DNA of 64,000 nt, from positions 1 through 64,000 of the forward strand of contig JABWCD010000023.1 in assembly GCA_013359265.1 (NCBI GenBank). Direction: 5' to 3'. Within the stretch, counting starts at the first letter, position 1, and each line of letters begins with the position of its first letter. Of the stretch, positions 37,425 through 46,172 are shown piece by piece. Made by a program: the position numbers and the translations under genes. The stretch is from Candidatus Hydrogenedentota bacterium (GTDB lineage: Bacteria > Hydrogenedentota > Hydrogenedentia > Hydrogenedentales > SLHB01). A model generated the notes under the pieces. It was not told where the DNA came from. It saw only the letters and a program-made list of their open reading frames with translations, and did no database searches.

Positions 37425-38741
37425 ATGTCCAGTTCGTCCACGAAGTCCATGATGTCCATTGTAGCCTTCACCCTCGCGTGCACCCTTTCCCAAAGCGCGC
37501 ACGCCGGCCCCAAAGCCGTGCTCGGCATCGAGAAGCTCGATTTCGGCACCATACTCCGCGGCGACATCGGCGAGAAAACGATCCCGCTGCGAAACGACGG
37601 CGATGCGCCATTCACCATTCTTCGCGTCAACGCATCGTGCCCCTGCGTGTTGTTCGACAAACCGCCCGTGGACAAGGCGACCGTGCAACCCGGCGCAACC
37701 ATCCAACTGCCGATCCGTTACGACTCGAAAGACCGCGTCGGTCCGCAGGGCGCGGTTGTCGCGATTATGACGGACGATCCCGAGAATCCCGCGCTCACCC
37801 TCGATGTGACGGCCTTTATCGAAGCGTTGGTCGTCGTGCGCCCGCCGAACGGCATCGTGTGGGGCTACGTCCCGCGCGGCAAACCGATCGGCAAAACCCT
37901 CGAGTTCGCGCCCGGAAACACGAAGAACGACATCGAACTCATCGACATCAAATCCACGCACCCCGGTGTCAGTGTATCCACAAAAAAAGAAACCCGCGGC
38001 AACGAACGCCTGATCGTCGCGTCGTTCACAATCGCGCCCGACGTGCCGCTCGGTATCGTCGAGGGCGCGATCGAAGCGCGTGTGCGCGTCGCCGGCGAGG
38101 AAGCGCAAATCACCGCGCCGCTCCACGGCGAAGTCATCGGCGACCTCCTCGTCACGCCCCCGGCGATCATCAGTCCCCAGATTCCGCACGCGCTCGGACA
38201 ACGCATCTCCGAAATCACCGTGCGCGCCAGCGAGGAGGGCGCGCCCCTGCCCAAGCTGCTCGGCGCGATGGCCGTCGGCGCGGTAAGAGCCGTCGTCGTT
38301 AAAGGCGCGCAACCGAACGCGCACACGGTCGCCGTGCATACAGCGGACAATGTCGGCGCGGGCCCTCAATCCGGCACCGTCTACGTCATGACCGACAGCA
38401 AGGACCAGCCGATTACCGCCATCCCCGTCTACTTCCGCATGGGCGAATCCGTGCACCCGGAACCCGCGACCGTCGCGCTGCGCGGTGGCGCAAAGCAGCG
38501 CGTCGTCTTACGCCCGGTAACCGGTAAGGAACTCAAGATCGTGAACATCGGCTTCGAAGAAGATGTCGTGAAGGTCGAAGTCGTCCAGCCCGAACAGACC
38601 AACGCGGACACACCTGCCGCAATCGAGGTCACCGCGCTGGACCCCACCTCGCCCGACCGGGCGTCCACCATCGTCATCGTCGAAACCGACGCGCCCGGCG
38701 GAAGCCGCGTCTACGTCCCCGTCGCGATCAACGCCAAGTAG
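37425..38741 (+). CDS. secreted DUF1573 domain protein
   Basis: 438 residues. A signal peptide (SIVAFTLACTLSQSAHA) is followed by a DUF1573 domain: KLDFGTILRGDIGEKTIPLRNDGDAPFTI...SCPCV, an immunoglobulin-like ASH-type fold common in Bacteroidota and Planctomycetota-like genomes. Further beta-rich domains continue, with none of them enzymatic. Probable role in periplasmic or surface adhesion or assembly; not demonstrated. It is separated by a terminator from the SGNH gene, and its stop codon TAG is the first three bases of a family B element. Confidence 0.8.
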   Translation: MSSSSTKSMMSIVAFTLACTLSQSAHAGPKAVLGIEKLDFGTILRGDIGEKTIPLRNDGDAPFTILRVNASCPCVLFDKPPVDKATVQPGATIQLPIRYDSKDRVGPQGAVVAIMTDDPENPALTLDVTAFIEALVVVRPPNGIVWGYVPRGKPIGKTLEFAPGNTKNDIELIDIKSTHPGVSVSTKKETRGNERLIVASFTIAPDVPLGIVEGAIEARVRVAGEEAQITAPLHGEVIGDLLVTPPAIISPQIPHALGQRISEITVRASEEGAPLPKLLGAMAVGAVRAVVVKGAQPNAHTVAVHTADNVGAGPQSGTVYVMTDSKDQPITAIPVYFRMGESVHPEPATVALRGGAKQRVVLRPVTGKELKIVNIGFEEDVVKVEVVQPEQTNADTPAAIEVTALDPTSPDRASTIVIVETDAPGGSRVYVPVAINAK

Positions 38742-38802
38742 GGCGTTTCAAGGTCGGCTGCACCGCGTGCTCGTGACTTGTCCTCGTGCTCAAACTTGAA
38801 TC
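38739..38802 (-). repeat. family B palindromic element, internally deleted
   Basis: TAGGGCGTTTCAAGGTCG, then GCTGCACCGCGTGCTCGTG, then CTCGTGCTCAAACTTGAAT. Both ends match the full copies, in reverse orientation, but the central GTCATCGTACT hairpin is gone. The element includes the stop codon of the DUF1573 gene. Confidence 0.75.
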
Positions 38803-38886
38803 GCAGTAGTGCAACACGATGGGCTATAGATCAGAACGAGGTGAAGCGAAAACCACCCCACGAGGGAAAGGCGCCAAAAGCAAATA

Positions 38887-38912
38887 CCCCCGAAGCCATC
38901 GGGCTTCGGGGG
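38887..38912 (-). terminator. terminator of the type II secretion unit
   Basis: CCCCCGAAGCC (38887-38897), loop ATCG, GGCTTCGGGGG (38902-38912). On the minus strand this is followed by TATTTGC and a T-run, 27 bases after the gspF stop. Confidence 0.85.
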
Positions 38913-38938
38913 CATTGAAAGAATTGAGCTATACGCGC

Positions 38939-40222
38939 TTAGTCGCCGCCGGCGCCGCTGGCCTGATTGATGAGGTCGTTGATGACCGCGAGCATCGGCA
39001 TGAACAGCGAGACAAACAGCACCAACACAACAACGCCGAGGAAGATCGTCAGGATCGGCTGGATCAATTCGCCGATGGTGCCGATCGTAATGTTCACTTC
39101 CTCTTCGTAGGTGTCGGCGATATGTTCGGCGATCTGATCCAATTGACCGGAGTCCTCGCCCGTCACGAGCATGTCGGTGACGACCGGCGGAATGATCCCG
39201 CTCGCCCGGCGCAACGGCTCTTCGATGCCTTCGCCGCGTTCGACGGAATCGCGCACCTGTTGCACGACGGCCGCGACCGCCGTATTGCGCACGTTCGCGC
39301 GAACCAGATCGAGCGTCACCATCATCGACAGACCGCTCCGCAACAGCAGCGCCATCGACCGCGTCATGTCAACCACCGCGGACTTCTTCGTAATGGCCTT
39401 GCCCACGCGCGGCAACCGCAGCTTGATATGATCCATCATGTAGCGGAAACCCGGCACCAGCCGCACCGCCAACACGTACGCGACCGGCACGCCGATCAAC
39501 ACGGCCAGGATAATAATGATAGCCGGCAAAGACGTCATGACCTCCGCCGTGTTCATGACAAACGTGGTATACGGCGGAATCTTGTCCGGCGAAATGTCGA
39601 GCCGCGAAAACAGGTCGCGGAATTCCGGTACGACGACCTTCGCGAGCAGGAACAGCACCGCGACGCACGTAATGACGAGGATCGCCGGGTACCACATCGC
39701 GCCCTTGATTCGCTTCGCAAGCATCGAGCGCCGCTCACGGTATATGACCAACCGCTTCAGGACGACGTTCAACGTACCGCTCGCTTCCGCCGCCTTGATG
39801 AGATTGATCTCGACCGGAAGGAAATTCCGCGGCCACCGCTCGAACGCCTGCCACAGCGCGTTCCCGTTCTCGACGTACTGCGCAATGTCCGCCACCAGCG
39901 CGCGGACGCTCGCCTTCTCGCCGCGGGTCGACAAAATGTTCAGCGAACGCAACAGCGGCGTCCCCGCTTCGAGCAACATGATGAGCTGGCGAAGGAAGTC
40001 GTTCACGTATTGGTCGCGCACGCGTCCGCCGACCGCGCGCCCAATATTGACGTTCGCGAGAGTCGCGGTGAAACTCCGCGACGCCGGCGCCGTTTCCGCC
40101 GCGACGGCCTCGTCAAGGTCGAAGGTCGCCCCGCGCGCGGAAACCCGCCGCGACGTCCCCGACTTTTTCGCGCCGGCCGCCGCCCTCGAGGCGCGCCCGC
40201 CCTTTTCGGCTTTCATCGCCAT
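38939..40222 (-). CDS. gspF: type II secretion platform protein
   Basis: 427 residues. Two repeated T2SSF domains (DFLRQLIMLLEAGTPLLRSLNI at about 75 and DMTRSMALLLRSGLSMMVTLDL at about 280) with three membrane helices, the last near the C-terminus (ILTIFLGVVVLVLFVSLF). The inner-membrane platform that contacts GspE. The first 50 residues are basic and low-complexity, longer than in most GspF proteins. Last gene of the unit; the ATPase gspE is not in the window. Confidence 0.93.
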   Translation of the reverse strand: MAMKAEKGGRASRAAAGAKKSGTSRRVSARGATFDLDEAVAAETAPASRSFTATLANVNIGRAVGGRVRDQYVNDFLRQLIMLLEAGTPLLRSLNILSTRGEKASVRALVADIAQYVENGNALWQAFERWPRNFLPVEINLIKAAEASGTLNVVLKRLVIYRERRSMLAKRIKGAMWYPAILVITCVAVLFLLAKVVVPEFRDLFSRLDISPDKIPPYTTFVMNTAEVMTSLPAIIIILAVLIGVPVAYVLAVRLVPGFRYMMDHIKLRLPRVGKAITKKSAVVDMTRSMALLLRSGLSMMVTLDLVRANVRNTAVAAVVQQVRDSVERGEGIEEPLRRASGIIPPVVTDMLVTGEDSGQLDQIAEHIADTYEEEVNITIGTIGELIQPILTIFLGVVVLVLFVSLFMPMLAVINDLINQASGAGGD

Positions 40223-40278
40223 GACTCACGTCCTCCATCCGGCCACGGCCATGCGCATGCGCCCGCCGCGGTTATTGA

Positions 40279-41268
40279 TTACTTCCCTGTATTCGCCCCT
40301 ACGGAAGGTTCGTTCCAATACACTATGCGGGGGGCCGCGCCTTCTGGGAACTGCACCACCGCTTCCACCGTCGCCGTGTTCGTATCCTGTGTGGCCTTCC
40401 GCGTAAGCGTCGCCGTACTCGTGATGCGGAAACAGCGCGACGAGAACGCGAGTTCCCGCGGCAGCCCGCTGGGGTTGTCGGCGGCGGGTTTGAAATTGAA
40501 TCCGTTCGGGTCCTTGCCCGTCGCGGCCACAAGCGCATCGAGCGAATTCAGCGGCCGCGCCGCGATCACCTTCGCCGCCACTTCCGGCGTCACGCCCAGC
40601 GCCGCCTCGATCACGGCGCTCGACGCCGTGTTCAAGTTCACGTAGCCCGCCGCGTTCTGCATGTCCAGCGCACTGAACACCGTCAAGTCCTTCACGCGCT
40701 CCGGCGTGAGCGTGTCCGGCGCAAGCACCTGCAACCCCGAAAGCTCATCGACGCTCGAAAGCCAGCGCCGGCCTTCTTCAGGACTCGCGGGCGCGCCATC
40801 GAGCCGCGGCAATTTCTCGCGCACCTGCCGCGCCTTCTCGCCGTCGATCTTGAGCATCGAGATCAGCACCGCGGGCGGCGCCAAGTTCACGTTCATGCGC
40901 GCGCACTCGTCGCTAATGGTCACACTCGCACTGCTCTCGTAGCGATCGTCGGGAATCAACGAGGCATCGGAATTCGGCAGCGTGCTCGCGAGGCGGTAGA
41001 TTCCGAGCGAAACCGGCGCGACGCCTTCGGGCTTCAACAGCGCGTCCACCTGGCCCGACCCAATCGCCGTCTGCAGTTCCGCAATCGCGTGTTCCACACC
41101 GCTCGCGGCGTCCCACCGCGCGCGGTCCCGGTCGATGTCGTCGCCCAGCGCGTCGCTCTCGAGGAGCGTAAAGCGGTACATCGCAAATCCAAAGGTAACG
41201 ATGATGCCCAGAATGGCGAGCGCAAACACCAGCGCAGAACCGCGGTTATGTCCGCCGCGGCGCGTCAT
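40279..41268 (-). CDS. gspK: type II secretion minor pseudopilin GspK-like
   Basis: 329 residues. N-terminal pseudopilin helix without the typical glutamate-5 (GSALVFALAILGIIVTFGFAMYRF), as in GspK, and a large alpha domain with helix-hairpin-helix-like repeats (NLAPPAVLISMLKIDGEKARQV; VNLNTASSAVIEAALGVTPEVAAKVI). GspK caps the pseudopilus tip with GspI and GspJ. The start overlaps the GspJ-like gene by ATGA. Confidence 0.88.
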   Translation of the reverse strand: MTRRGGHNRGSALVFALAILGIIVTFGFAMYRFTLLESDALGDDIDRDRARWDAASGVEHAIAELQTAIGSGQVDALLKPEGVAPVSLGIYRLASTLPNSDASLIPDDRYESSASVTISDECARMNVNLAPPAVLISMLKIDGEKARQVREKLPRLDGAPASPEEGRRWLSSVDELSGLQVLAPDTLTPERVKDLTVFSALDMQNAAGYVNLNTASSAVIEAALGVTPEVAAKVIAARPLNSLDALVAATGKDPNGFNFKPAADNPSGLPRELAFSSRCFRITSTATLTRKATQDTNTATVEAVVQFPEGAAPRIVYWNEPSVGANTGK

Positions 41269-41882
41269 GGCACGTTCACCGTAAACACGGCCTTACGCGC
41301 AACCTGCTGGCGTTGCGGATTGCCCGGTTCCACCAACAGTACGCTGACGCGGACCGCCCTTGGATTGCCCGGGCCGGCCCAACTGTCCTTCCATCCGCCC
41401 TCGCTGCCGGCATACTCGACTCGCATCTTCGCCACGCCCTCCGCCACCGTGCGCGTGCGCGGTTGGACCCCCGCGCGAAGCTGCTGTTCCGTACGCACCA
41501 GGAGCGATTGTCCGTCTTTGCGCTCGATCTGATATCCCGCGAGTATCGTCGATTTCCCGTTCGGCGTGGGCACTTCGACCGGAATCGTAAAGCGATCGCT
41601 CTCCAGCGGATGCCCGTAGAACTTCGGGTCTTGTTCCTCGCCGCCGGTCGCCTGCAGGGCCGTGCCCGCTATTGTAGACGCGACCGCGGACGAAAAGTCA
41701 CTGCGCATCTCGTCGAAGATGTCTTCGGCGGCGGCGTCCATAGCGATTACGGTCTTCAGTTCGCCCCAACGTGCCCAGAGATTAACAAGGGTCACCGTCC
41801 CCACCGTCGTCACGACCGAAAGTATCGCAATGACGACAAGCAACTCGATCAGTGTAAAGCCCTGTCTCGACGTGCGGTTCAT
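41265..41882 (-). CDS. gspJ: type II secretion minor pseudopilin GspJ-like
   Basis: 205 residues. Class III prepilin signal RQGFTLIELLVVIAILSVV, cleaved after G, with glutamate at mature position 5. C-terminal beta domain ends AVRVSVLLVEPGNPQRQQ. Position between GspI- and GspK-like genes supports GspJ. ATGA overlaps at both ends. Confidence 0.83.
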   Translation of the reverse strand: MNRTSRQGFTLIELLVVIAILSVVTTVGTVTLVNLWARWGELKTVIAMDAAAEDIFDEMRSDFSSAVASTIAGTALQATGGEEQDPKFYGHPLESDRFTIPVEVPTPNGKSTILAGYQIERKDGQSLLVRTEQQLRAGVQPRTRTVAEGVAKMRVEYAGSEGGWKDSWAGPGNPRAVRVSVLLVEPGNPQRQQVARKAVFTVNVP

Positions 41883-42364
41883 GCTGCCGGCCTTACCATG
41901 TCAAGCGGCGCCAGCGACGTCAGGGTGAAACCCCGCGTCCGGCCCCCGCGAATCCACGACACCACAACCGTAAGCTCGGCCGTCTTCGATCCGGGCGCCG
42001 CCTTCACGTACGCATGCCAACGGAACTTATTGTATTGACTCTCGACGCGCCTGTTCGCCGCCTCGTACGTCGCGCCGACCGACGGCGCCATCGACTGCGC
42101 GGAATCGTCCTTTCGGGTCACCGGCTGCAATTGGTCTGTTGCAGCGGGCCAGACAAACGATGCGGGGTCTCGCCGCATATCGGAGAGGATTTCTTCGGCG
42201 AGGCGCTGCGCGGCGCGCCGGTCGCGCACATCGTTGCCAACGGCATAGCTGTCCGCGAACAGGGATATACCAATGGTGGCGGCAACGGCGATCACCGCAA
42301 GGGATACAACAACTTCCATCAGCGTGAAGCCACCGCTCTCACGCCGCCCCGGCTTTTCGCGCAT
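41879..42364 (-). CDS. gspI: type II secretion minor pseudopilin GspI-like
   Basis: 161 residues from the ATG giving MREKPGRRESGGFTLMEVVV; the frame is open further upstream but the prepilin leader is expected to be short. Prepilin peptidase site G-FTLMEV, hydrophobic helix VVVSLAVIAVAATIGISLF, short beta domain. As first gene of the unit it faces the DUF3810 gene. The major pseudopilin gspG and gspD, E, L, M are not in the window. Confidence 0.8.
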   Translation of the reverse strand: MREKPGRRESGGFTLMEVVVSLAVIAVAATIGISLFADSYAVGNDVRDRRAAQRLAEEILSDMRRDPASFVWPAATDQLQPVTRKDDSAQSMAPSVGATYEAANRRVESQYNKFRWHAYVKAAPGSKTAELTVVVSWIRGGRTRGFTLTSLAPLDMVRPAA

Positions 42365-42659
42365 ACGAATGACTCGAGTCACCCGGATGTTTCCCCTTCC
42401 CACTACCCGCGCGGAAGACCGAGCGCGCGGGTGCAACTAACTGCGCGACATGTTGTGCTCACGGAAGGCTAAATTGCCCGCCCCCCACATCGATGAGCAT
42501 GCGTATCCTAACCGCTAAGATCGCGCATGTCAATGCCTATGTCGCGTGTGCCGAGTACGAAGAATCGCGTGTGCCGTTACACTGGTCAAAACGGACGTCG
42601 CCCGGAGCGCCACCGCGCATTCGCGGGGCCGGGCCTGCTACAATGCAGGCGAGTCCTCG

Positions 42660-43931
42660 GTGAGTCATACGAGAAGTTTCCGGTTGGCTAGCGTATCACT
42701 GCATAGACCGAACGCCGCCTCGGCCGAGTTCGCGGCGCAAGGCGGCGTCCACCGTGTCACGTTCCGGCGTACGCCGCGATGGCGCTTCGCCGCCACCGGC
42801 GTAGGCTGCGCCGTCGCGATGGCGACGTTGGCGCGTCTCATGTCGTACATTCCCGACCGCGTCGAGGAACTCTACGCAAACGGTATCGGGGCCCGGATAT
42901 CCCAAGCACTTTCCACGTTGACCGGAGTGGCCCCGTTCAGCTTTGCCGAATTACTGATCGCGTTTGTTGTACTGTGGCTGTTGGCGCCCGCAATTCCGGT
43001 CGTTTATGCGGTGCTGGCGCGGCGGCGCGGTGTGCGCAACGCCGTGGCCTGTGGCGCCGCGCGGACTGCGGGTTTCATGGGCTTTCTAGTCGCCATCTTT
43101 TACCTGTGCTGGGGGTTCAACTATTCCCGCGCGGCCCTGCCACTACGCATCGGATGGGATGACTCAGGTCTTGCGGCCCTGCCGCGCATGGGCACGCGCG
43201 AAGACCGCGACGAACTGGTCGCCCTGTGTACACAACTCGTCTTCATTACCAATCATTACTACACCGTCGCAACGGGCACACCGGAGGCCGAAGGGCGCAG
43301 CGAATTGAAGGCCACCGTGGCAGAAATCGACGAAGCCTTGGAGACCGGATTTGCGCGGGCGGCGCGGCTGCTCGACCTTGACCCGTCATTTGCGCAGACG
43401 CGCGGCCCGGCCAAAGCAGTTCTCGCCTCGCGCTTGATGAGCAGGTTGGGCGTCGCAGGATTCTATTCGCCTTGGACCGGCGAAGCGAACTACAACTACG
43501 AACTTCCACCTTTTCAACTGCCCCTGACCATCGCGCACGAAAAGGCCCACCAGCGTTGTGTCTCCAGCGAAGACGAGGCCAACTTCTTTGGTTTCCTGGC
43601 GTGTGCGCTGAGTGACAATCCTTATACTCGGTACTCGGGCTATCTCTTTGCACAACGGCAACTTTTGAACGAGCTGATCCGAATTGACCCTGCCGCGGCG
43701 CGTGCCCTTATTGCGTTGCGGTGCAAGGGCGTCCAGAGCGATGTGCTGTACAGTAAGTTCTTCTGGCGCATCTTCGGTGGTCGCGCCCAAGACCTTGGCC
43801 GCGCAGTAAATGACGCGTACCTCAAGGCTAATCGGGTGGACGCAGGAATGTTGTCATATCAGATGAGCGCACGATTGCTCGTTCTCTTCTCCCGACAATA
43901 TGACGGGACCTGCGTTGTTTCATCGGACTGA
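42660..43931 (+). CDS. DUF3810 membrane protein with metallopeptidase-like motif
   Basis: 423 residues from GTG 42660; the open frame extends upstream, but a -10-like TACAAT lies at 42639-42644, so transcription would begin near 42651. Three membrane segments near the N-terminus (AATGVGCAVAMATLARL; LLIAFVVLWLLAPAIPVVYAVL; GFMGFLVAIFYLCWGF), then an outer domain with IAHEKAHQRCVSSEDEANFF, a HExxH-related pattern (HEKAH...E) of DUF3810. It may be a zinc peptidase. The gene occupies the place where dnaA often sits, directly left of the proposed origin. Confidence 0.85.
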   Translation: MSHTRSFRLASVSLHRPNAASAEFAAQGGVHRVTFRRTPRWRFAATGVGCAVAMATLARLMSYIPDRVEELYANGIGARISQALSTLTGVAPFSFAELLIAFVVLWLLAPAIPVVYAVLARRRGVRNAVACGAARTAGFMGFLVAIFYLCWGFNYSRAALPLRIGWDDSGLAALPRMGTREDRDELVALCTQLVFITNHYYTVATGTPEAEGRSELKATVAEIDEALETGFARAARLLDLDPSFAQTRGPAKAVLASRLMSRLGVAGFYSPWTGEANYNYELPPFQLPLTIAHEKAHQRCVSSEDEANFFGFLACALSDNPYTRYSGYLFAQRQLLNELIRIDPAAARALIALRCKGVQSDVLYSKFFWRIFGGRAQDLGRAVNDAYLKANRVDAGMLSYQMSARLLVLFSRQYDGTCVVSSD

Positions 43932-43932
43932 G

Positions 43933-44640
43933 CGGGATTCTTCACACGAACAACATGTGGGATCGATGCTTGCTTTTCCCTTGACCCTTTGTTAGCATGC
44001 CGCGCGGGGAAACCGCCGAGAACAGCGGTTGCTGTGTATAAGGTGTGGATAAGAGCCAGTTTCCGGTCTACACCAGGCCCAATCCATTCTTTCGTCCAGC
44101 GCCGTGACGCCCGTGTTTTAGCGCAGGTTTGTACTCGATATCGCCGCCGAGCACTGGATAATCCTGGTCTGATAAGGAACTGGAATATAAGTAGTTGTGC
44201 ACTGTGGTGAAATCTACTGCGGCACACTTCCGAGTGAAAGTTGAATATGTAGAACTTCGTGTAGAACCTGTGGATAGCCGGCATCTGTATGTTAGCACTT
44301 GCGCTGGATCGCGCTGTGGATAAGTAAAGATGCGTTCATTCACTTCTACTTCTAATAAGCTGTGGATAGCCGGATGATTTCGAGGTGGATAGTGAGTGCT
44401 TCTCCGGCTAATTACTAACCGCATGGTAGGGTTGAAGAGACAGTGGATCGCCCGACTGTGTAAAGGTAATGCAAGATTGGACCGTTTTTACAGGATTCAC
44501 TCACGTCACATCTTGAGTAAAGGTAACTCGTTAAAGCACGTATCCACACTTTCGATACGCTTACTATTAAGACTACGAGTTTTAGATACAAAATAGATAG
44601 AGAATTCTGACCAAGAACCGCGCTGAATCCGAGTAGTGGA
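43933..44640 (+). other. proposed chromosomal origin (oriC), left part
   Basis: A 700-base non-coding stretch before dnaN. DnaA boxes (TGTGNATAA) occur at 44033-44041 (TGTGTATAA), 44044-44052, 44315-44323 (exact), and with one change at 44269-44277, 44361-44369 and, in the other direction, 44540-44548. A weaker one is at 44384-44392. AT-rich segments near 44555-44610 could unwind. The top-strand base skew changes across this region. Nothing here is a gene. Confidence 0.85.
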
Positions 44641-44649
44641 GAAGATCGA

Positions 44650-45756
44650 ATGAAGATTAGCATCCCACGGCAAGAGTTGCTCGATGCCGTCAACAAAGTG
44701 AAGACCGTTGTGTCGCCAAAGTCGGCGCTGCCGATCCTTTCGCACATCCTGATGGAGGCCGACGAATCTCAGCTTAAACTGACCGCCACCGATCTCAAAG
44801 TCAGTATCGAGTGTACAGTCGATTGTACGGTGAAAGAAGCGGGTTCGTTAACTGTCTCGTCGCAACGTTTGTCGTCCATTCTTGCCGAATTACCGGAGGG
44901 CGAGATCACGCTTGACCTCGCAGGTAATAACGTGATCAATCTCGAATGCGGCAAGATTAAGACAAAGTTGTTCAGTATGAGTGCGGAGGAATTCCCGCCT
45001 GTTCGCGCGTTCGAGGGCATCGAGCCCCTGGCCATCGAACAGAAGCTGCTTCGGAAGATGTTCCAAAAGACAAGTTTCGCGATATCTACCGATCAGGGTC
45101 GCTATAATCTTACGGGTCTACTCTTCGAACTCGCCGATGGAAAGTTGACTGTTGTGGCGACAGATGGCCGTCGCATGAGCCTGTACTCAGAAAGAGAAGG
45201 TATTCCGAAGGGGGCGAATACCAAAGTCATTATTCCCGGCAAGATGATTACTGAACTCGAGCGTTTACTGGCTGACAATGGCGAGGTGCAGTTGTTCCTT
45301 GATGAAGCGCAGGCTGCGTTCCAGTTTGATTCGCTCCGGCTTGTGACCGCGTTGATCGAAGGAAATTTCCCGAATTACGACATGGTGATCCCGAAAAAGC
45401 ACGATAAAGAAGGAATTATTGCGACCTCGACGTTCATGGAAGCTATGCGCCGTACGCGCACGATGACTAACGACAAGTTCAATTCTGTGCGCATCACCGT
45501 GAATGGTTCTGTGATGAAGCTGAATGTTGTAACGCCCGAGGTCGGCGAGTATGAAGAAGAACTCGAAGTTGAGTTTGAGGGCGGTAACCTCGATATTGCG
45601 TTTAACCCAGACTATGTCCTCGAAGTATTGCGCCGAATCGAGTCCGAAAAACTGTGTCTCATCTTAAAAGATGCTTCAAGCCCCGGCTTGATAAAACCTT
45701 ACGAAGAAAAATCCTCCCACCAGTACCTAAATGTGGTGATGCCGATCCGCCTTTAA
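44650..45756 (+). CDS. dnaN: DNA polymerase III beta subunit (sliding clamp)
   Basis: 368 residues, full length. Forms the ring clamp that holds the replicative polymerase on DNA. Three-domain fold with MKISIPRQELLDAVNKVKTVVSP at the start and the conserved C-terminus YLNVVMPIRL. GGAGA precedes the ATG by about 6 bases. Less GC-rich than flanking genes and flanked by DnaA boxes. Neither dnaA nor recF is adjacent, although they usually are. Confidence 0.98.
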   Translation: MKISIPRQELLDAVNKVKTVVSPKSALPILSHILMEADESQLKLTATDLKVSIECTVDCTVKEAGSLTVSSQRLSSILAELPEGEITLDLAGNNVINLECGKIKTKLFSMSAEEFPPVRAFEGIEPLAIEQKLLRKMFQKTSFAISTDQGRYNLTGLLFELADGKLTVVATDGRRMSLYSEREGIPKGANTKVIIPGKMITELERLLADNGEVQLFLDEAQAAFQFDSLRLVTALIEGNFPNYDMVIPKKHDKEGIIATSTFMEAMRRTRTMTNDKFNSVRITVNGSVMKLNVVTPEVGEYEEELEVEFEGGNLDIAFNPDYVLEVLRRIESEKLCLILKDASSPGLIKPYEEKSSHQYLNVVMPIRL

Positions 45757-46172
45757 TCCCCACTCTATCTGGTCACATCTGACGGGGTAGTGTTCTGTAA
45801 TGCGCCGTGCGGTGTATACGGTAAGCTATTCGCAGAATACCCGGATATTACCCAGTTTACGCACCAAAACCCGCCTGTGGATAAGTTACCCTATTCCAGA
45901 GCCTATGGAACATCGTTTCACGGGAAGATGTACACTTGTGGGTGTCCTGGCGATTGGATCACTAATCGTGTCCAATTTGTAAATATAATGAATATAATGC
46001 TTTATAAAGGAGAAGCGGGTGATCCGATATGTTTTATGGATTTTCCAATAACCCGCTCCGAAACGTAAACTGTGGTCTCTTGTGGTGTGGATAACTTGTG
46101 AGTTAAGGACTTTTTGGGTTGCTGGACGTATCCCAGGGTTCGGCTCGACGAAACCAGAAGATACCCCGCTCG
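45757..46172 (+). other. proposed chromosomal origin (oriC), right part
   Basis: Exact DnaA boxes at 45876-45884 and 46086-46094 (both TGTGGATAA). Between them, 45975-46015 is strongly AT-rich (TTTGTAAATATAATGAATAT and neighbours), fitting a DNA unwinding element. A short open frame across 45790-46068 has no coding character and is not called. Confidence 0.75.

Noticed and set aside
45790-46068. 92-residue open frame right of dnaN
   Set aside because: Contains a DnaA box, crosses the AT-rich segment, has no protein-like pattern or ribosome site.
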